The position numbers and the translations under genes were made by a program. DNA of 64,000 nt from Drosophila miranda (lineage: Eukaryota; Arthropoda; Insecta; Diptera; Drosophilidae), in assembly GCF_003369915.1 (NCBI RefSeq), contig NC_046677.1:28228913-28292912 (forward strand). The letters are read 5' to 3'. Below the pieces are notes generated by a model. It searched no databases. It had not been told where the DNA came from and saw only the letters and a program-made list of their open reading frames with translations. Below, in pieces: positions 13,901 to 28,100 of the stretch. Numbering within the stretch: the stretch's first letter is position 1; each line of letters begins with the position of its first letter.

Positions 13901-16900
13901 ATATTTACCGTGTCAGAGTCAGAGTCTCATGGGTATTTGGTCTAACTTTTCGATACTCGATCGATGTTCTGAGTGTGAGCTTGTGTTTTGCACTAAGAGC
14001 TGGTATTATTATTAATCGATCTGGTTATTGGATGCTGGTGTTTCGGGATCGGACTGGGGGTTTCTGATGCGGGGTTTTTAGAATTGTTTTTTGGATTTGT
14101 TGTTGTTGTCAATGCGGCATGAAGTACTCTCTAAATTGATCTTTTCTTGAGGGGATCGTCGGACTAAATGGCTATTCGAAGCACCCCCTATCTAGCATTG
14201 CTCTAGTTAGTATATACATATACATATGTGTGTATATATGTACACGATTCAATAGACTTATATCATATCTTATCTTACGTATCTATTATATATGTATATT
14301 GCATTTAAGTGTGGATATGTATGCGGGGGATTTGTATGACTATCTTTCGAATACAGACCTATAACATGCTCATACATCGAACTGAGCAAAAGCACTCGTC
14401 TAGAGATATGATGGGACTTGTGCTCTTGGGTCTCACACAATTATCGACTTTGACTGGTCTTTGATCATTGCCATAAGAATGGCTTCCGTTCTGTTCGGTT
14501 CTGATCAGTTCTTTGCCGGATTTCCCTCCAGTGCTGCAGCCCCAAAAACACAATTCCCATGCAGCACATATACAAAGAAACTTATTAACACACAAACATT
14601 AGACAAACATTCCATAGTGACATAAAGCGATTCCTATACAAAAACCTATGCAAAAACAACCCGCTCGACTAGTCGCACATGCAGGCCGGGCCGGATCGAG
14701 CGCGTTGATTGTTTTGAATGATCTTTGTGACTAAATATAATCGGATATGGGGATGGGTGTGGGACGGAGTGAGTTGTATGAGAGACGGCTTTGTCGAGAG
14801 CGAGCCTAAGCCTAAGCCTAGGTCTAAGTGGAAGCCAATTTCGAACAGCATTGCTGCCAGCGAGCCAATTGTACTAGTTGCTAACTAATTACAATTTCAA
14901 TTACGTTTACAATTACAATTACAATAACGATTACGATCACGATTAACACATACAACACTGACAACGCATAGTTAATATGTACAATCCAATAAATTGTTTT
15001 GTTTTTGTCACGTGTCAAACTCAACTCAATCCACAGACAATTCCATAGGTACTACGGCATACTTTCAGATACATCTATTAAACATATGTATCTATCTCTC
15101 GCAAGTCGCAAGTATCTTTCCAGTACGTATCTGCCATTGCCATTGAGCTGCGCTCAAAAACTCTAGGAATTTATGATAACTTTTTTAATGCTAGATATAT
15201 AACGCATATGTATAGGTATATATATATTTATAGATATTGGATATATTGGTAGTATAAATGTAACTCCAAACTGACATTGAACAACATAAAATATTTTCGT
15301 TATTTTTCTTGCTTGTTTCTTTTTTTTTGTTTTTACTTTTGTTGATAATGTTTCTTTTGTTTTTTGTTGTTGCAATAAAATGAAAAAAATAAAGCCGAAA
15401 ATAAATTAGCAAATAGCAGTTCTGTGAGGCAGCAGAAACTCAAAAAGTAAGAATAAATTTCAGTCGAAGCGTGAAACCCCTTTTTGAGGGGGATTCCCTG
15501 ATAAATGTTCTCTGGATCGAAATCTACCGTTTGGGAACCTTAAAGCCCCTATTTTGGATACAGATACCTCAAGTATCCAAGTATCAATCGGGACCTCCCT
15601 CAATGTGTAGCCGGGAGACCCTACTCCGCGTTGAGGTAGGCCCCCCACTTGGCACTACACGAATTCTAACACTTTGCACCTGCGAACCTTGACGAGCACG
15701 CCCCAAAGGCCGACCCTGGCTGTTGTTCGTTCGGTGTGGGCCATTGCCGTGGCAACAACGACACCGACGACGACGACGACTCAACGTTGGGTCTATTCTA
15801 TACATATTTATAGGTACGGGTACGGGTACGAGTACGAGTACATGCACAGACCACTGCCACTACAATGTGCCTAATCCATAATAAATCAATGGTGATTGGA
15901 AATTTTGGTTTTGGCTTGCAACAAAATCAATCCGAGATGGGAAGGGAAGGGAGGAAATTCGAGCCTCGGGATGACCTTTAAATGATTTTCCGCTCAAGTC
16001 GGATGTCCCTCCTGTCTTCCTGCCGGGCCCTAAACAAAAGGGTTAAGCTGTCAATTCCCCCTGCGCCTTAACGGACACATCCGCACTGTTTGTCGACGCT
16101 CCGTCTGGGGCTGGCTGGCTTGCTGGCTGACTGGCGTGCTAATTAGGTAAGTGGCTCCAAGGTCGCCATTAAAAAAGAAATAAGAACCAATAGAAAAGTA
16201 AAGCAAGCGAAAAGAAAATAAAAGAAAAAAAAAGTAACATGAAAAACACAACAAACCGAAGGCAAGAAGGCAACTTAAAGGGAATGGAAATGGAAATAGA
16301 AATCGAAATAGACACAGATATAGATATAGATACGGATATGGATATGGATACGGAGTACAGAATAGGCGAAGCCCAGAAGAAACAACTTCTGGCTGGCAAG
16401 TCAAAACATCCAATTAGAAGAACACAGAATGTACACAGAGTTTTCAAAAGGAACAAAAACCAAACAGAACTTTAGATACAGATACAGATACAGGGTACAA
16501 GTGGAAGGTGGAAGGTACAGGTGAAAGTGTAGAAGGCAGAAGGTACAGGTATATATAGTAGAGTATATAGAGTAGAGTTTGGCGTAGTAGAGGTATATGT
16601 TATTGCATTTGTATTTATCTTATTTCGGATGTAAGCGTGGTGGCTGGGGACTTGGGACTTGGGATTTGGGATTAGGGATTAGGGATCTGGGGATCTGGAA
16701 TCCAGGATGGGCTGATGGGGAATATATCGTTTAGGGGGACTTTTAGTTAGGTTACTCTTTTGTCATATTAGTTTTCTTTTAGGCAATAGGCTTTTTAGGC
16801 TTGACTTGTGCAAAACACACTGTGGCAACTCAACGAACGAAAGAACTTACCATCGTGTAGTGGATCTATCGTGTGTATCATTAGCTGTAATAGGCCATGA

Positions 16901-19900
16901 CGGAATTTGGCACCGGTCTGTGTACTACCCGAGGTGCCACCACCGCTGCTATTACCTGTAGCGCCCGCGTTGCTCGAGCCGTGCGGGCCGGAGCGCGTCT
17001 CGCTCGCCGCACGCGATGTCACCGAGCCGCCCGGCTGGGTGGCCATTGAGGTTTCCGATGAGTTTGCCGCATTACCCTGAAGTGGAACGAAGAACAAGAA
17101 CGGATGGACGTGGGTGGTAGTGGTACGGTTACGGTTACGGGTTCACACACAGTTACGGGAGTTACGGGTGTTACAGATTATTACGGATTGTTGTTTCGTT
17201 TTTTGAGTTTTGAGTATCGAGTTTCGAGTTTCGAGAGAGCGGTGTAATGGTTTTCGGATTTATTTTGGAATTTTTTGGTAAGCATATTTCGAGAAAAAGG
17301 TGAAAAGAAGAAGAAGAAAAGTTTATTATTGCAATTTGTATAAATTTACAGGTTGAGTGTAGTAGTTGTTGTTGTAGCTTTTTCGTCTATCTTTTGTCAT
17401 GTTGCATGTATCTGTTTCTTGTTGTTTCTGGCTGTGATTGCTGTTGTTGTTGTTGTTGGTTGTTTGTTGGTGTTGTTGTTGTTTGGTTTGGTTTTTTTTG
17501 TGTGTGGCTTAAGGACTAATCGAATCGGTAAGTGCAAGTTAGTTGGGAGCCAATATCTGAACAGAACTCAAGACATCGAAACGAAAACCGAACGGAACAG
17601 AACTCAAGGAATGTCAAAATCAAGTCAAATATCGAAAGAAACGATTCACCACACAACATCCAACACAATACGATACGATACACGGACCACTTAAGATCTG
17701 AAGAACTGAAATCTATCAACCTACAGTCTGATGGGAGTACTGTACAGCCTCTGGAGATATGAGTTGATCGCCGCTAATCGCTGGAACATTAAGGAACACT
17801 AGGATTGCCCGCTATCGCTGTTGCGTAGGAGGAGGAGGTACTTATGTGTTTGTGCAACAAAATAAACAGTTGGATTGGATCTGTGTGTTATATACAGTAA
17901 TAGGATCGATCGTGGAACTGTCGCATCGGAGCATGCTTGAAGTCCTCGGAGTGGGATCAGAGGGATCCAAACGAGTCTTACATATGTACAGACATATATT
18001 ACAAAATCAAAACGATAAGTTCGAAGATGAGGAAACAAAATATGTAGTGATGAAAACTTTTCTTTTTTGGTCATTGAAAATTTTTCTGTTTGTCTGTTGC
18101 AACATTTTTTGTTGGGTTTTTATACATACAAGCTTTTGAATGACTTTCTTTTTGGTTTTTATTTGGATACTTTTTTTCTTTTTTGTTTTGGTTGTTTCGA
18201 TCAAACAAAATATACACATATATTTTTATATACGATATCTGTATTGATACTTGTCAAAGCGCAGTGGGAAGTTTTGTTGTATTTCATTTTGCCTTCACTA
18301 TAATCAAAAAGAAACAGATAAAACACAAAAACATTTGGAAAAACTTTGTCAGAGAACAACTGAAAACCGAAAAATACTTTCAATTCAATGCGAATTAATT
18401 GGCACATTAGCGAAGGAAGCGCAGGCAGATGAGGGAGGATCGGTTCGGATCGGGTCGGATCGGTAGGTGTAACAAATGCAGGCACTAACCATATACGATA
18501 TACATATATTGTATACTCTAACTACATATGTATATATCTAATGGGTGTGTGTGTCTGGAAGGGAAGGTGACTAATGGGGACTCTAATGAATGAATGAATG
18601 GAAACGAGATGATAATTGGTGTTACATATCCCATACCCATACCCATAACCATACTCGTACTCGTACTCGCACTTGTACGTTCGATCGGAGAACGAGTCTT
18701 TCGTAACTCCATTCATGAATCGAACTCGATGTGAAACTGGAACTGGAACTGAAACTGAAGCAGGTGTATGTGTAGGGCAAGTCAAGATCAGACCACCATT
18801 AACGAGTCGAGTGGCTCGTGCCAGGTGAACCACCCCACGACTCCGATTATAATGCTAATTAGTGCCCAGTCATGTTGTTGATCAAAACCCATACTATGGG
18901 ATTTCTAGCCCCACGAGCCACTCATTCACGATTCGGCCTAACACTCACTCATCTCTGACGCAAAACCAGAAGACACCTGCGAAATCCGATCTTAAAAGAG
19001 GAAATATCTCAAAGCAGAGAGAGCTCTCTCTCCCTCTGGACTTAATCACCTTGAACCCCTACTAAACGGAGATCTGTCAGCTGCTTCTGATTGATTTTGA
19101 CACTGAAATTAGCCACAATTAATGGTGGACTATCTATATTACACAGAGACGGAGCTGCAGCCAGAGCCAAAGACCGAGTATGAAATCACGTTGAAAGCAT
19201 TTTATAATGTCGAAAATTCATCACCCAATCGAAGACGGAGACAATGACTCTGTGTTGGAGCGGGACAGAAGACAGCAGGGCAACGTAAGTTACCAAAGCG
19301 CTTAAATCACATAATGAATTATTTAAGTTCAGCATGAATCATTCTCAGCAACAATTTTGAAAAAAAATACTCAATTTACCAGCTCGAAAACTTCGCCTGC
19401 TGAATTTGAGTATTCGAGTCAAGAGGGCGACCTGAGAGGCTTACCAAATGATCTAAGAAATGCAAATTGTAAAGCAAACAAACAATAAATGAGACCCGCT
19501 CACACTTGAGCTCAATTTGTCACTCAACCTGTTTGTCGTTTTCGAAATGAAATGCAATCGGATCGGATTCGGAATCGGAAGAAGTAGCTGCCTGACGCCC
19601 AGAGGGTGACCCCGAAACCAGTTCCAAGAAATATCGTAGATATTCCTGGTACTGGGGACTCGATTTTGATGTAGGCATATTTTGTTTACATACAATCCGT
19701 GTTTGGAATAGTGAACGATTAAAGATAAAGCCACTCGCGACTGATAAACAACATCTTGATCGCTGATCGCTGCTCGCCATTCGTCGATCGTTGGATCGAC
19801 CCGAAGCGAAGCAAGCGCTTCGTCTAAAAGTGAGACCGCTGACTGCATCGATCAGTGCGGTCGACTGGCGTTGTAATTTTTTTATATAGCGGGCTTTTGC

Positions 19901-22101
19901 GCACTCCGTGCATCATTTAGTAACGAAGCTTAAACCGAACCGCATCGCTCTGAAGCTCTTAAGCGCGCGCGCTCTCCTTCCCCGCGGAACCAACGAGAAC
20001 CAACATCGACAAGAACTACAACAACAGCGAGAATGTTTCAAAAAAGGATTATCGAACTTATTGTGGTGCTGCTGTACTGGATGGTCATCACGCCGGCGGT
20101 CTACAAGATATGCAAGGACAAGAACATAATCCAGGTGGACATGAACCACCTGCTGGATACCGTGGCCGAGCACTGCACCTTCGGCCTGTGCCTGATGGTG
20201 GGATACGTGATCCTCTACCGGATAGTGATCTTCATATACATGAAGCTCAAGGTCTGCGACATCCAGATGTGGCACAACCTGAAGAAGACGCAAGACGACC
20301 CCGAGGCAAACTTGAGCAAGAAGTCCCACTACCAGGCCGTGTCCACGGAGAACATTGACACTGTGGACAGTGGAAAGAAAAGACCCATGACCCCCAGGAT
20401 GATAAGGACCATCAGCAATCCGCTGCTCATCGAGAGCGACCTGGCCCGCATCCACGTCAAGCACGAGACACGCCCCCTGCAGAGTGCCACTCTTCCGAGG
20501 CTGCAGCACGCCCAGGTCCACGCCAGTCCGAGTCCTAGCCTGAGAAGTGCCCCGCCAGTGCCCAGGCAACCAGCGAACGTCTACAACCAAGGAGTTATAA
20601 TGTCGCCCAAGGTCCTGATGCCAGGACATCCAGACAGGGTCTAGAGACAGACTCTTTTTCCATTAAGAAGGAGTACGAGGTCCATTCCAAGTATTAGCTA
20701 CAGCCCAAAGATCGAGAAGACAATCGAAATACCACGAAATTAGTCAATCATCACAGCACAAAGCTCTTCCTGCAGCAGGAAGAGCTCGAATAGTGTTCAT
20801 TCGAGTGAACTTTAGTTAGCGAAATGTATTATATATTTATTATTAGTCGTAAGACTCCCTTTTGTTATGTGAGTAAGTTTAGAATCTCGCTTTATTCTTA
20901 ATAAAAAAAGAATATTTTCAAAATAGCCTGAACCGCAATCCAAGTGAATCCATCAAACAAAGGGATTAATCTACGTTTGAAAGATATGAGTGGAGTTCAA
21001 AGAAAGGAACAATGTACGAGCATTCCAGAATGATCGAATGCCTCCCTTATCCTATCCCATAGGATTCATTGCCAAAATAGGGCATCCCCCCACCCACCCA
21101 GTACCAAAGTAGCAAAGTTTTCGCCACAAAATGAAAGTGTGCTACAACAAATGAAATGTGTGTGCGAATGAGATGGATGTTTGTACGGAGCAAGAAGCGT
21201 GGAATACAATAAAAAAACAAAACTAAAAACTGTTCTACGCATGCGCACGCGTTCTCTCTCACTCATTCCATTCTCACTCCGCTCCCACTTGCACTCGCAC
21301 TGGTAGTCTGCATGCGACGGACGACTGGTTCGTGTCTCGGCTCAAGATCAAGTTCAAGCTGTGTGCAAAGTTTCTTTTTGGGCTTTAGATTTACTTTACT
21401 TTCATGCAGAAAAGAGTTTTGTTCTCTACGGATTGTGATCGTGTGAGGAGGATATAGTGTATGCCTGTGTCGGTGTGTGGTCTCAGCTGTGTAAGTGAGT
21501 GTCTGGGGGTGTGTCTGCTCAGGTGTGTGGGTGTCTCTTAGGGTGTTAGGGTGTTCAAGTCGAAAAGACGCATAGCAAATCAAACTTTGACTAACAAATG
21601 ATTCGAAGCTAAGTACTAAAGAAGAAATAAGGAGTTCAACAAGTGATCGATAGAAAGAGTAGTTGAAAGAATAGTTATAGTATAATAATAATAATCAGAA
21701 TAATCATAAATATTAGTAGAAATTGGAGATGGAAGGCAGTCGGTGGTACTAACCAGTTGGCAGATGTTCGGTTCGGTTCTAGAAAGTTCTGACTAAGTTT
21801 GCTGTATAAAACTAGTGTTATACAAACCCGAAGAGATCCTTCCCAATCAATTCCCTATCATAATGATAGTCTAGGTTATAGGTTCTACTGCGAGAATCTA
21901 CTAGAAAATTGATCGACGTAGATTCAAGTAGCGGATCAAACTGGCATTTCTCTATTATTTATATTTCCGTATATATATTTGAGGATATAAATTGCGCCAT
22001 CAGGTGTAAAAATAACCCTCTCTAGTCTTAAACAGGTTTAATATTACTAGGTACAGAAAATAGGTATTTTTCCTTAGAAACTTGAAGAAACCGGTTTTCC
22101 A

Positions 22102-22142
<41 letters not shown>

Positions 22143-25100
22143 AGACCCCAAAGATGGGTCTAGAAATGCCATATGAATAAATCGTATTTCGGATTTCCGA
22201 TTTCAGTTTTTAATGAAACCAAGAGTGGGTCAAGGCACTGGAGAGAGGGCCGCTTTCAGTTCCTGGACCTGTTTTCAGATCGGACTCACTCGAAATGCGG
22301 TGTCACAGGTGAAATTTGAGTCAAACTCTCGGGACTCAGAGGCTGAGTTATTAAGTCGTGCTTTCAATGTCACAGCAAAGATCTCTTAGTCATGGACGTT
22401 TCATCGGCGATTGCAACAACAACTCGCCCTTAGTCATAGCAGCTTAAACACCTGCCAACTGGTTAGTGCCTGGCACGCGCCGACTGCTCGACTGAGATTG
22501 GGAGACAGATGGCGATGGAAGATGGGATGGATCAGAATGGGGGATGGAGATGGGGGGTTAGTGGGGGCTTAGGGGATAAAAAGGATGGAAAAACATACAC
22601 AAAACGAAAATCAAAAACGAAATTTCGTTCCTGGCAAAGGATCTTCGTTTTCGTTTTACTCTTTGATTCTTTTCTTTTCATTTGGCACACAAAATTTTGG
22701 CTTTCAATTTCGCTTTCTCTTTTACGTTTACGATTTTCTTGATTTACGTTTTTTGTAATTGTTTTTTTTTAGTTTCTCTTTTTTTATTTTTGTTTAATTT
22801 TCAAGAAAGAGAGAGAGAGAGATTTTGTTGGATTTTTTTTTTTTTTTTATTGATTTGATTTGATTTTTTGTTGCAAAAAAACTTCCCAACTACTTACTGC
22901 TGGCATAAGTTGATCTGTACTTCGGACGCGAGTCACCTTGTTTTTGGTAATCAACTTCTTGACGCACTGCTCCACCTCGACGTTCCACTTCATGAAGGTC
23001 ACGTAGGCGATGTAGATGGTGAACAGGATGAGGGCCTCCCACCAGAAGATGCGATTGTCGCGGAAGAAGTAGATCAGCACCAGGAGGCTGATGCTGTAGA
23101 ATGAGCAGTCGCGGAAGAGGGGCCACCAGGTGAGGGAGAGCACCGTCTTCGAGAAGAGGGCGCACATCCCGATCACGAACAGTATGTTGAAGACGGCCGA
23201 ACCAACGATCGTACCAATGCCAACGTCGTCGAACGACACGAAAACGCCAATCACACTTGTGAAGAGCTCGGGGGCACTGCCACCCGCCGCCATGAAAGTC
23301 GCGCCGGCCACATCGTCTGTAATGCCGAGCTTTTCAATGATTACGTCAAGGGAAGGCACGAAGAATTCATCGCAGACAATTGCCAGCGCCACAAACATAT
23401 AGATTACTCCAATGATGTGCAGGATGACAGCGCCGTTTTCAAGCTGTTCTTTCGTGAATAGATCTTTCGGGAATAGTGGCGTTTTCGTGATGGTCGAGTT
23501 CTCGCTGTGAGTGTCTGTAAAATATTCAGAAACGAAACAGAAAATAGGATTAGTATTTGCTAAACAGCCAAATAGTCACGGGGAATGAAATCAAACAGCA
23601 TATAAAACGCGTGTAAGACGCTTCTTAGTTGTAATAGTAGCTAGCGGTAAAAACAGCTAACAAAACGCACTGAAATCGTCTTCCTCAGTTTTCTGACCTT
23701 TACCTTTAATAGTGCTACCCCCTCCTCTATGACAATCCATCCCCCATTAAACATCCTCAATTAAGTGGCTCGACCTTTTGGAAATCGTTGGCAGAACTCC
23801 CTTGTTGCATGCGGCACCTTTTGTGTGCGATTTTCATGGGCAATTATCTTTAGAGAAAATTATGCAGCAGCACATTTTGCAACAATTAACAAATTGCACT
23901 TATTCGCGCTGCCAACCGTCGAAGTCGATATTGATGTGGATATCGATGATGATGATGTAGATATACTGGCGGTAGATGTGGATGTTGAATGGTAAATGTT
24001 GGTAATGTAAATGTTTATCAACCATTTGCACTGTGAGCAATCATTTTGGCGCGTGTGCCGAGCAAATAATTGACGCGGCTTTAATCGCTCGCGTGGCTCG
24101 TCGCCGTCGTTGTCGGTGTCGTCGTCGTCGATAGCGACTTGACTGATTCATGGCATATTTACACACACCCCTCGGAGCTATCAGAGTGTGTGCTCCTTCT
24201 ACGAGTATATACTTTTATGGATATCTCAGAGCGATTAGAGGCGCCACAAAATGCGTGAGGAGCTGAAAGACTGCATTAGCAGCCACAGGAGCGGTGTCAG
24301 AGGTTGTCTACGCCGCTGAAATAGAGCACTCCATACGGAGGTTGACTCACTTTGTGGTTGGAACGGGGACAGACAGGCTGGCAGACAGACAAAGAAATTT
24401 TCTCTAGAACCGGTTCCCGATTCTCGCGCATTTGCATGCAGCTAACGGAGAACGGACCCCTTCGCCAGCCGCCGCCACACCCACTCAATTAACCCACCTT
24501 TCTGTGTGGGGGGGGGGTGGTGGGCGGACACTCGAGACCCAAAGCCCGATGCCCGCTGGGAGGGTGAGCCACAAATGAATGATTCTTATGAATCACCTGC
24601 CAAATGCTTAATGAGTGACGACGACGACAGCTCTCGAAGGCGATTGAATTGAAAATTGTGCATGTTTCAGGCTGCACAGGCTGCGTACATATTCGAGCCC
24701 TCGCTTTGGGTGTGTGAGCTAGTGCCCTGCATATCAAAAGTGGAGCATCGGCCCAGGCCCCAGTGCTTGGGTAATTTGCAAATGGGAACAGACTCTTTTG
24801 ATGTGAGTTACTCACTCGGCTATGAGTTGGTCAACGATAGGGACAGGGGCCGAAGACCAAAGCATCCGAATCTGAAGAACTGATGAAGCGCCTACAAGTC
24901 ATAGAAAATATCATAGCAAATAATACTAGATATCTCATGGTAATGAATCACATAGAACCACTCTCTTATCGGGCTCATAAAGAGCAAAAAAACGCTAGAT
25001 ATTCGCATTGTTTGCACTCATTACTCACAGCCCGTTATGTGGGGGATAAAGCAGATAAAGCCCACACTCATGAATAAGATATTTCTTGAGGGAACTTCGA

Positions 25101-28100
25101 GATCCAACTTCTATTCAAACTCTTTCTTTCATTAAAGATTTAATATTAATCAACAGATGCCCCCAAAAGTACTACCGATTGCGCAATCTACGATTGAATT
25201 CTAGGGGTAATGGGCTATAGATCTAATCGGAGAACCGCCACTCGAAGTTGGTCATCAAATTGTTATTGGCGCACTTGCGAAGGTAACAAAATAATGACTA
25301 TTAAATATTATTTATTATTTGTTGCTTTTCTTATGATTATTTATTGCCATTGCCCATGTGGGCGTCTGCCTCGATGGCTGCCTGCTGCCTTCGTTCAGTC
25401 CCGGGCCGAGGAGAGGGAAACCAGTTTCGAGTGCCGCTATTGGAATGGCACTACAATTTGACTAAGCGACTGCAGCAGCAGCAGAAGTCGTGCCCAAAGC
25501 CCCGTCAGAAAGCTTCTAGAGCACATATGCTAGCGATGGTGGCGTGAAGGAACGTGATAAGGGAGCGGGCGGGATACTGCAGTAGAAGTGCGGGAATGGC
25601 GGGCTCTTATCAACGTTCATTCAATATTTCAGCTAAGAAATTTCGGAAAGCTGGAAAATACCATTTGCTAGCGATGGTAGCGTGACAAGGCACGAATGCA
25701 CTTGAAACTATGGAAATTATTAGCATAGAGCTGTGAGAAGGGGTTCCTTCTGATTTAGACATGTTCTGTCCTCATCAATATGCTAATTTATTCGATGACT
25801 GATGCGATGTACTTCAGTTCAGCGATGGTCGCGTGATTACTCACGAGAGTTTATATTTCGCTGGGGAATGGCTGCACTTGAGAGGCCCATCACATCTCAA
25901 TTCACTTAACAAATTTGTGGCCAATCAATGGGTAATTTTTGGTCGCGGATCGTGACTTGTTTTATACGTAGTCTTTGCGGCTCCCATCGCCATGCACACA
26001 GCACTCTCCCATCTCGGGGATGCGTCATCGTGCGACTGAGACGCGTTGTTTACGGAGCAGCAACCGAAAACGAAACGAAACGTAACAAGAGAACAAAACC
26101 ACAGAGCAAACAAGCCTCTGCCTCTGCCGCTGCCTCCGGCTGGCACTCGCATTCTGAATTCGCAATCAGTTGCAAAGTGGAACCCGATTCGCCCAGATGG
26201 CAGCCACAGTCAGTCACAGTTCCAGCCATGGTTACGGCCAGGAGCCGCTCTTCGTTAGCCGAGCCACCATTCAGCTGCAGTTGAGGTCGCCTGCTGCACC
26301 CGGGCCTGCTGCCCCGCCGCGCATCTACGAGTGGCACACACAGGTCGCGACGCCACCCACGCCTACGGCCAGCCCCAGCCCCACTCCAGAGGCGGCGGAA
26401 ACGGCAGCGAAATGCATTAAGCAGGCGGAGAGTGCGGCACATGCGGCCACGCCCAAGCGATACACGCCCCCGCGGATAATGGGGACCGAAGCGAAGCGCA
26501 AGAATCTGCCCCAGACCCTGGGCAACTTCTTCGAGGTGGAGCGGTACGAGAGTGGCTGGAATCGCGTGACAAAGAGAGACTTCTAGGAGGATGCAGAGGA
26601 GGATGAGGAGGAGGATGAGGAGGAGGAGGCCTAATCGATTAACTCAACCCATTAAGTGCCAGGAGCCGGAGCTGCAGTGAAAACACAAGAAAGTGAAGTT
26701 CCATACCCAAAATTCCAATTTATACGAGTATTCCCCAGAAACCCAAATCTACATCCAAACCCTATCTATTGTCGATATTTATAAGCAAAGGAAACCCCCC
26801 CTGAATATTTATGATAAAGCAATAAACGTATTATTTGATAGATCGAGTGGAATTCTTCCTATGCTTTGAGCTCCCAGTGGGTTAAACGTCATTAGGCGAC
26901 TGATAAGACCCGTGAGCCCGTAACCCGTAAAAAGAGAGGCTTTCAGGCTTTTTCGCTTTATTTTCCTTTCCGCTACGTCATCAATGTGCATAAATCACGG
27001 CTGAACAAACGCACGAAAATTACACAAACGATAGCGGGAACGAGAGCGGGAACGGGAACGGGAGCGGGAACCGGAGCAGGAGCGAGCAATGGAATGGTGG
27101 AACAACAACAAAAGTAATAGTAAAAGTTAATAGTAAAAGAAGAAAAAGAAAAAGTGTTTGCCATGGCCGGAAGTTCATTATGGGAGCTCGTAGCACCCAA
27201 AGTGGAAGCGGCCCCTAGCACACACACCACACACACAGCCCATCCACCGACCCGCCGCTACGAGTGCGAGCAGTACGAGTGGTACATGCACCCCTGTGTG
27301 GAATGTATGGAACGTGTGGTACGATAGTGTCCGCAGTTTTCACGCTTCGCTCTGACCCGCAGTGTTCGCTGGCTCTAGTCTGCCGTGAAAGCAGCTGCTA
27401 ATTTATCAGAGAGACAGCGCGCTTTGGCACGAACGGAACGGAACGGCACGGCGGTGCAAGAGTTTCAAGGTGGCTCTGGGGAATCGATTAGCCCGGCCAA
27501 AATCAGACCGAAACCAAGCGAAACGTGCAATGCACATGCAACATACAGCCAGCCAGAGCCAGGGTTGTCAAGTGGCTGTTGAATCAATGCAGGCCTGGGC
27601 CTGGGCCTGGCCCACAGACAAGCCTCGTCTGTAGCCTCTAGCCTCTCTAGCAGCCACTCGCCCTGCCGCAGTGTGCTCAATAAACAGTGGGTGGAAGTGG
27701 AGGTGGAGGGAGGTGGAGGCGCACTTAAGGATTGCCATAGAAAGTTTTATCACGGCTATGAGCAGCTGTCAATGAAGGTTGCCTGATGGCAACCCTTGCT
27801 GCCTGCCGCTACCTTTGCTTTGGGGCCACTTTCGAAAGTTATAGCTACCACAACTTGGCATAGTTTTCGGGCCCAAAAAACACACATGAGTGGGCCGCAT
27901 TTTAGCCTAATCAAACCGTTTCGTCCCCAGGGCGATCCCGTTGCGGACCAAGCCCCAAAAGTGCGAACAGAACAGCAGTCTAGTGCTACTGCTACACCCT
28001 ACCATAACATCCAACCTAACCATATCATACATGTGCTTGACCCAATTTCCAATGGAATTACACTCATTACATAAACGGCGTAAACTGAAAAGGCTTCTTT

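Larger units (their letters stand above)
17077..22897. other. Nckx30C intron 2, hosting a nested plus-strand gene
   Basis: 5.8 kb. The nested two-TM gene occupies about 19883-20905. Apart from it I see GTT repeats near 17440 and GGATCG repeats near 18440. GGAACT repeats occur near 18735 and a 40-base G run at 22102-22141. No other coding signal. Confidence 0.7.

Noticed and set aside
19913..20629. 238-codon minus-strand open frame
   Set aside because: Antisense shadow of the two-TM gene. The plus frame has promoter, TM segments and a proper start.
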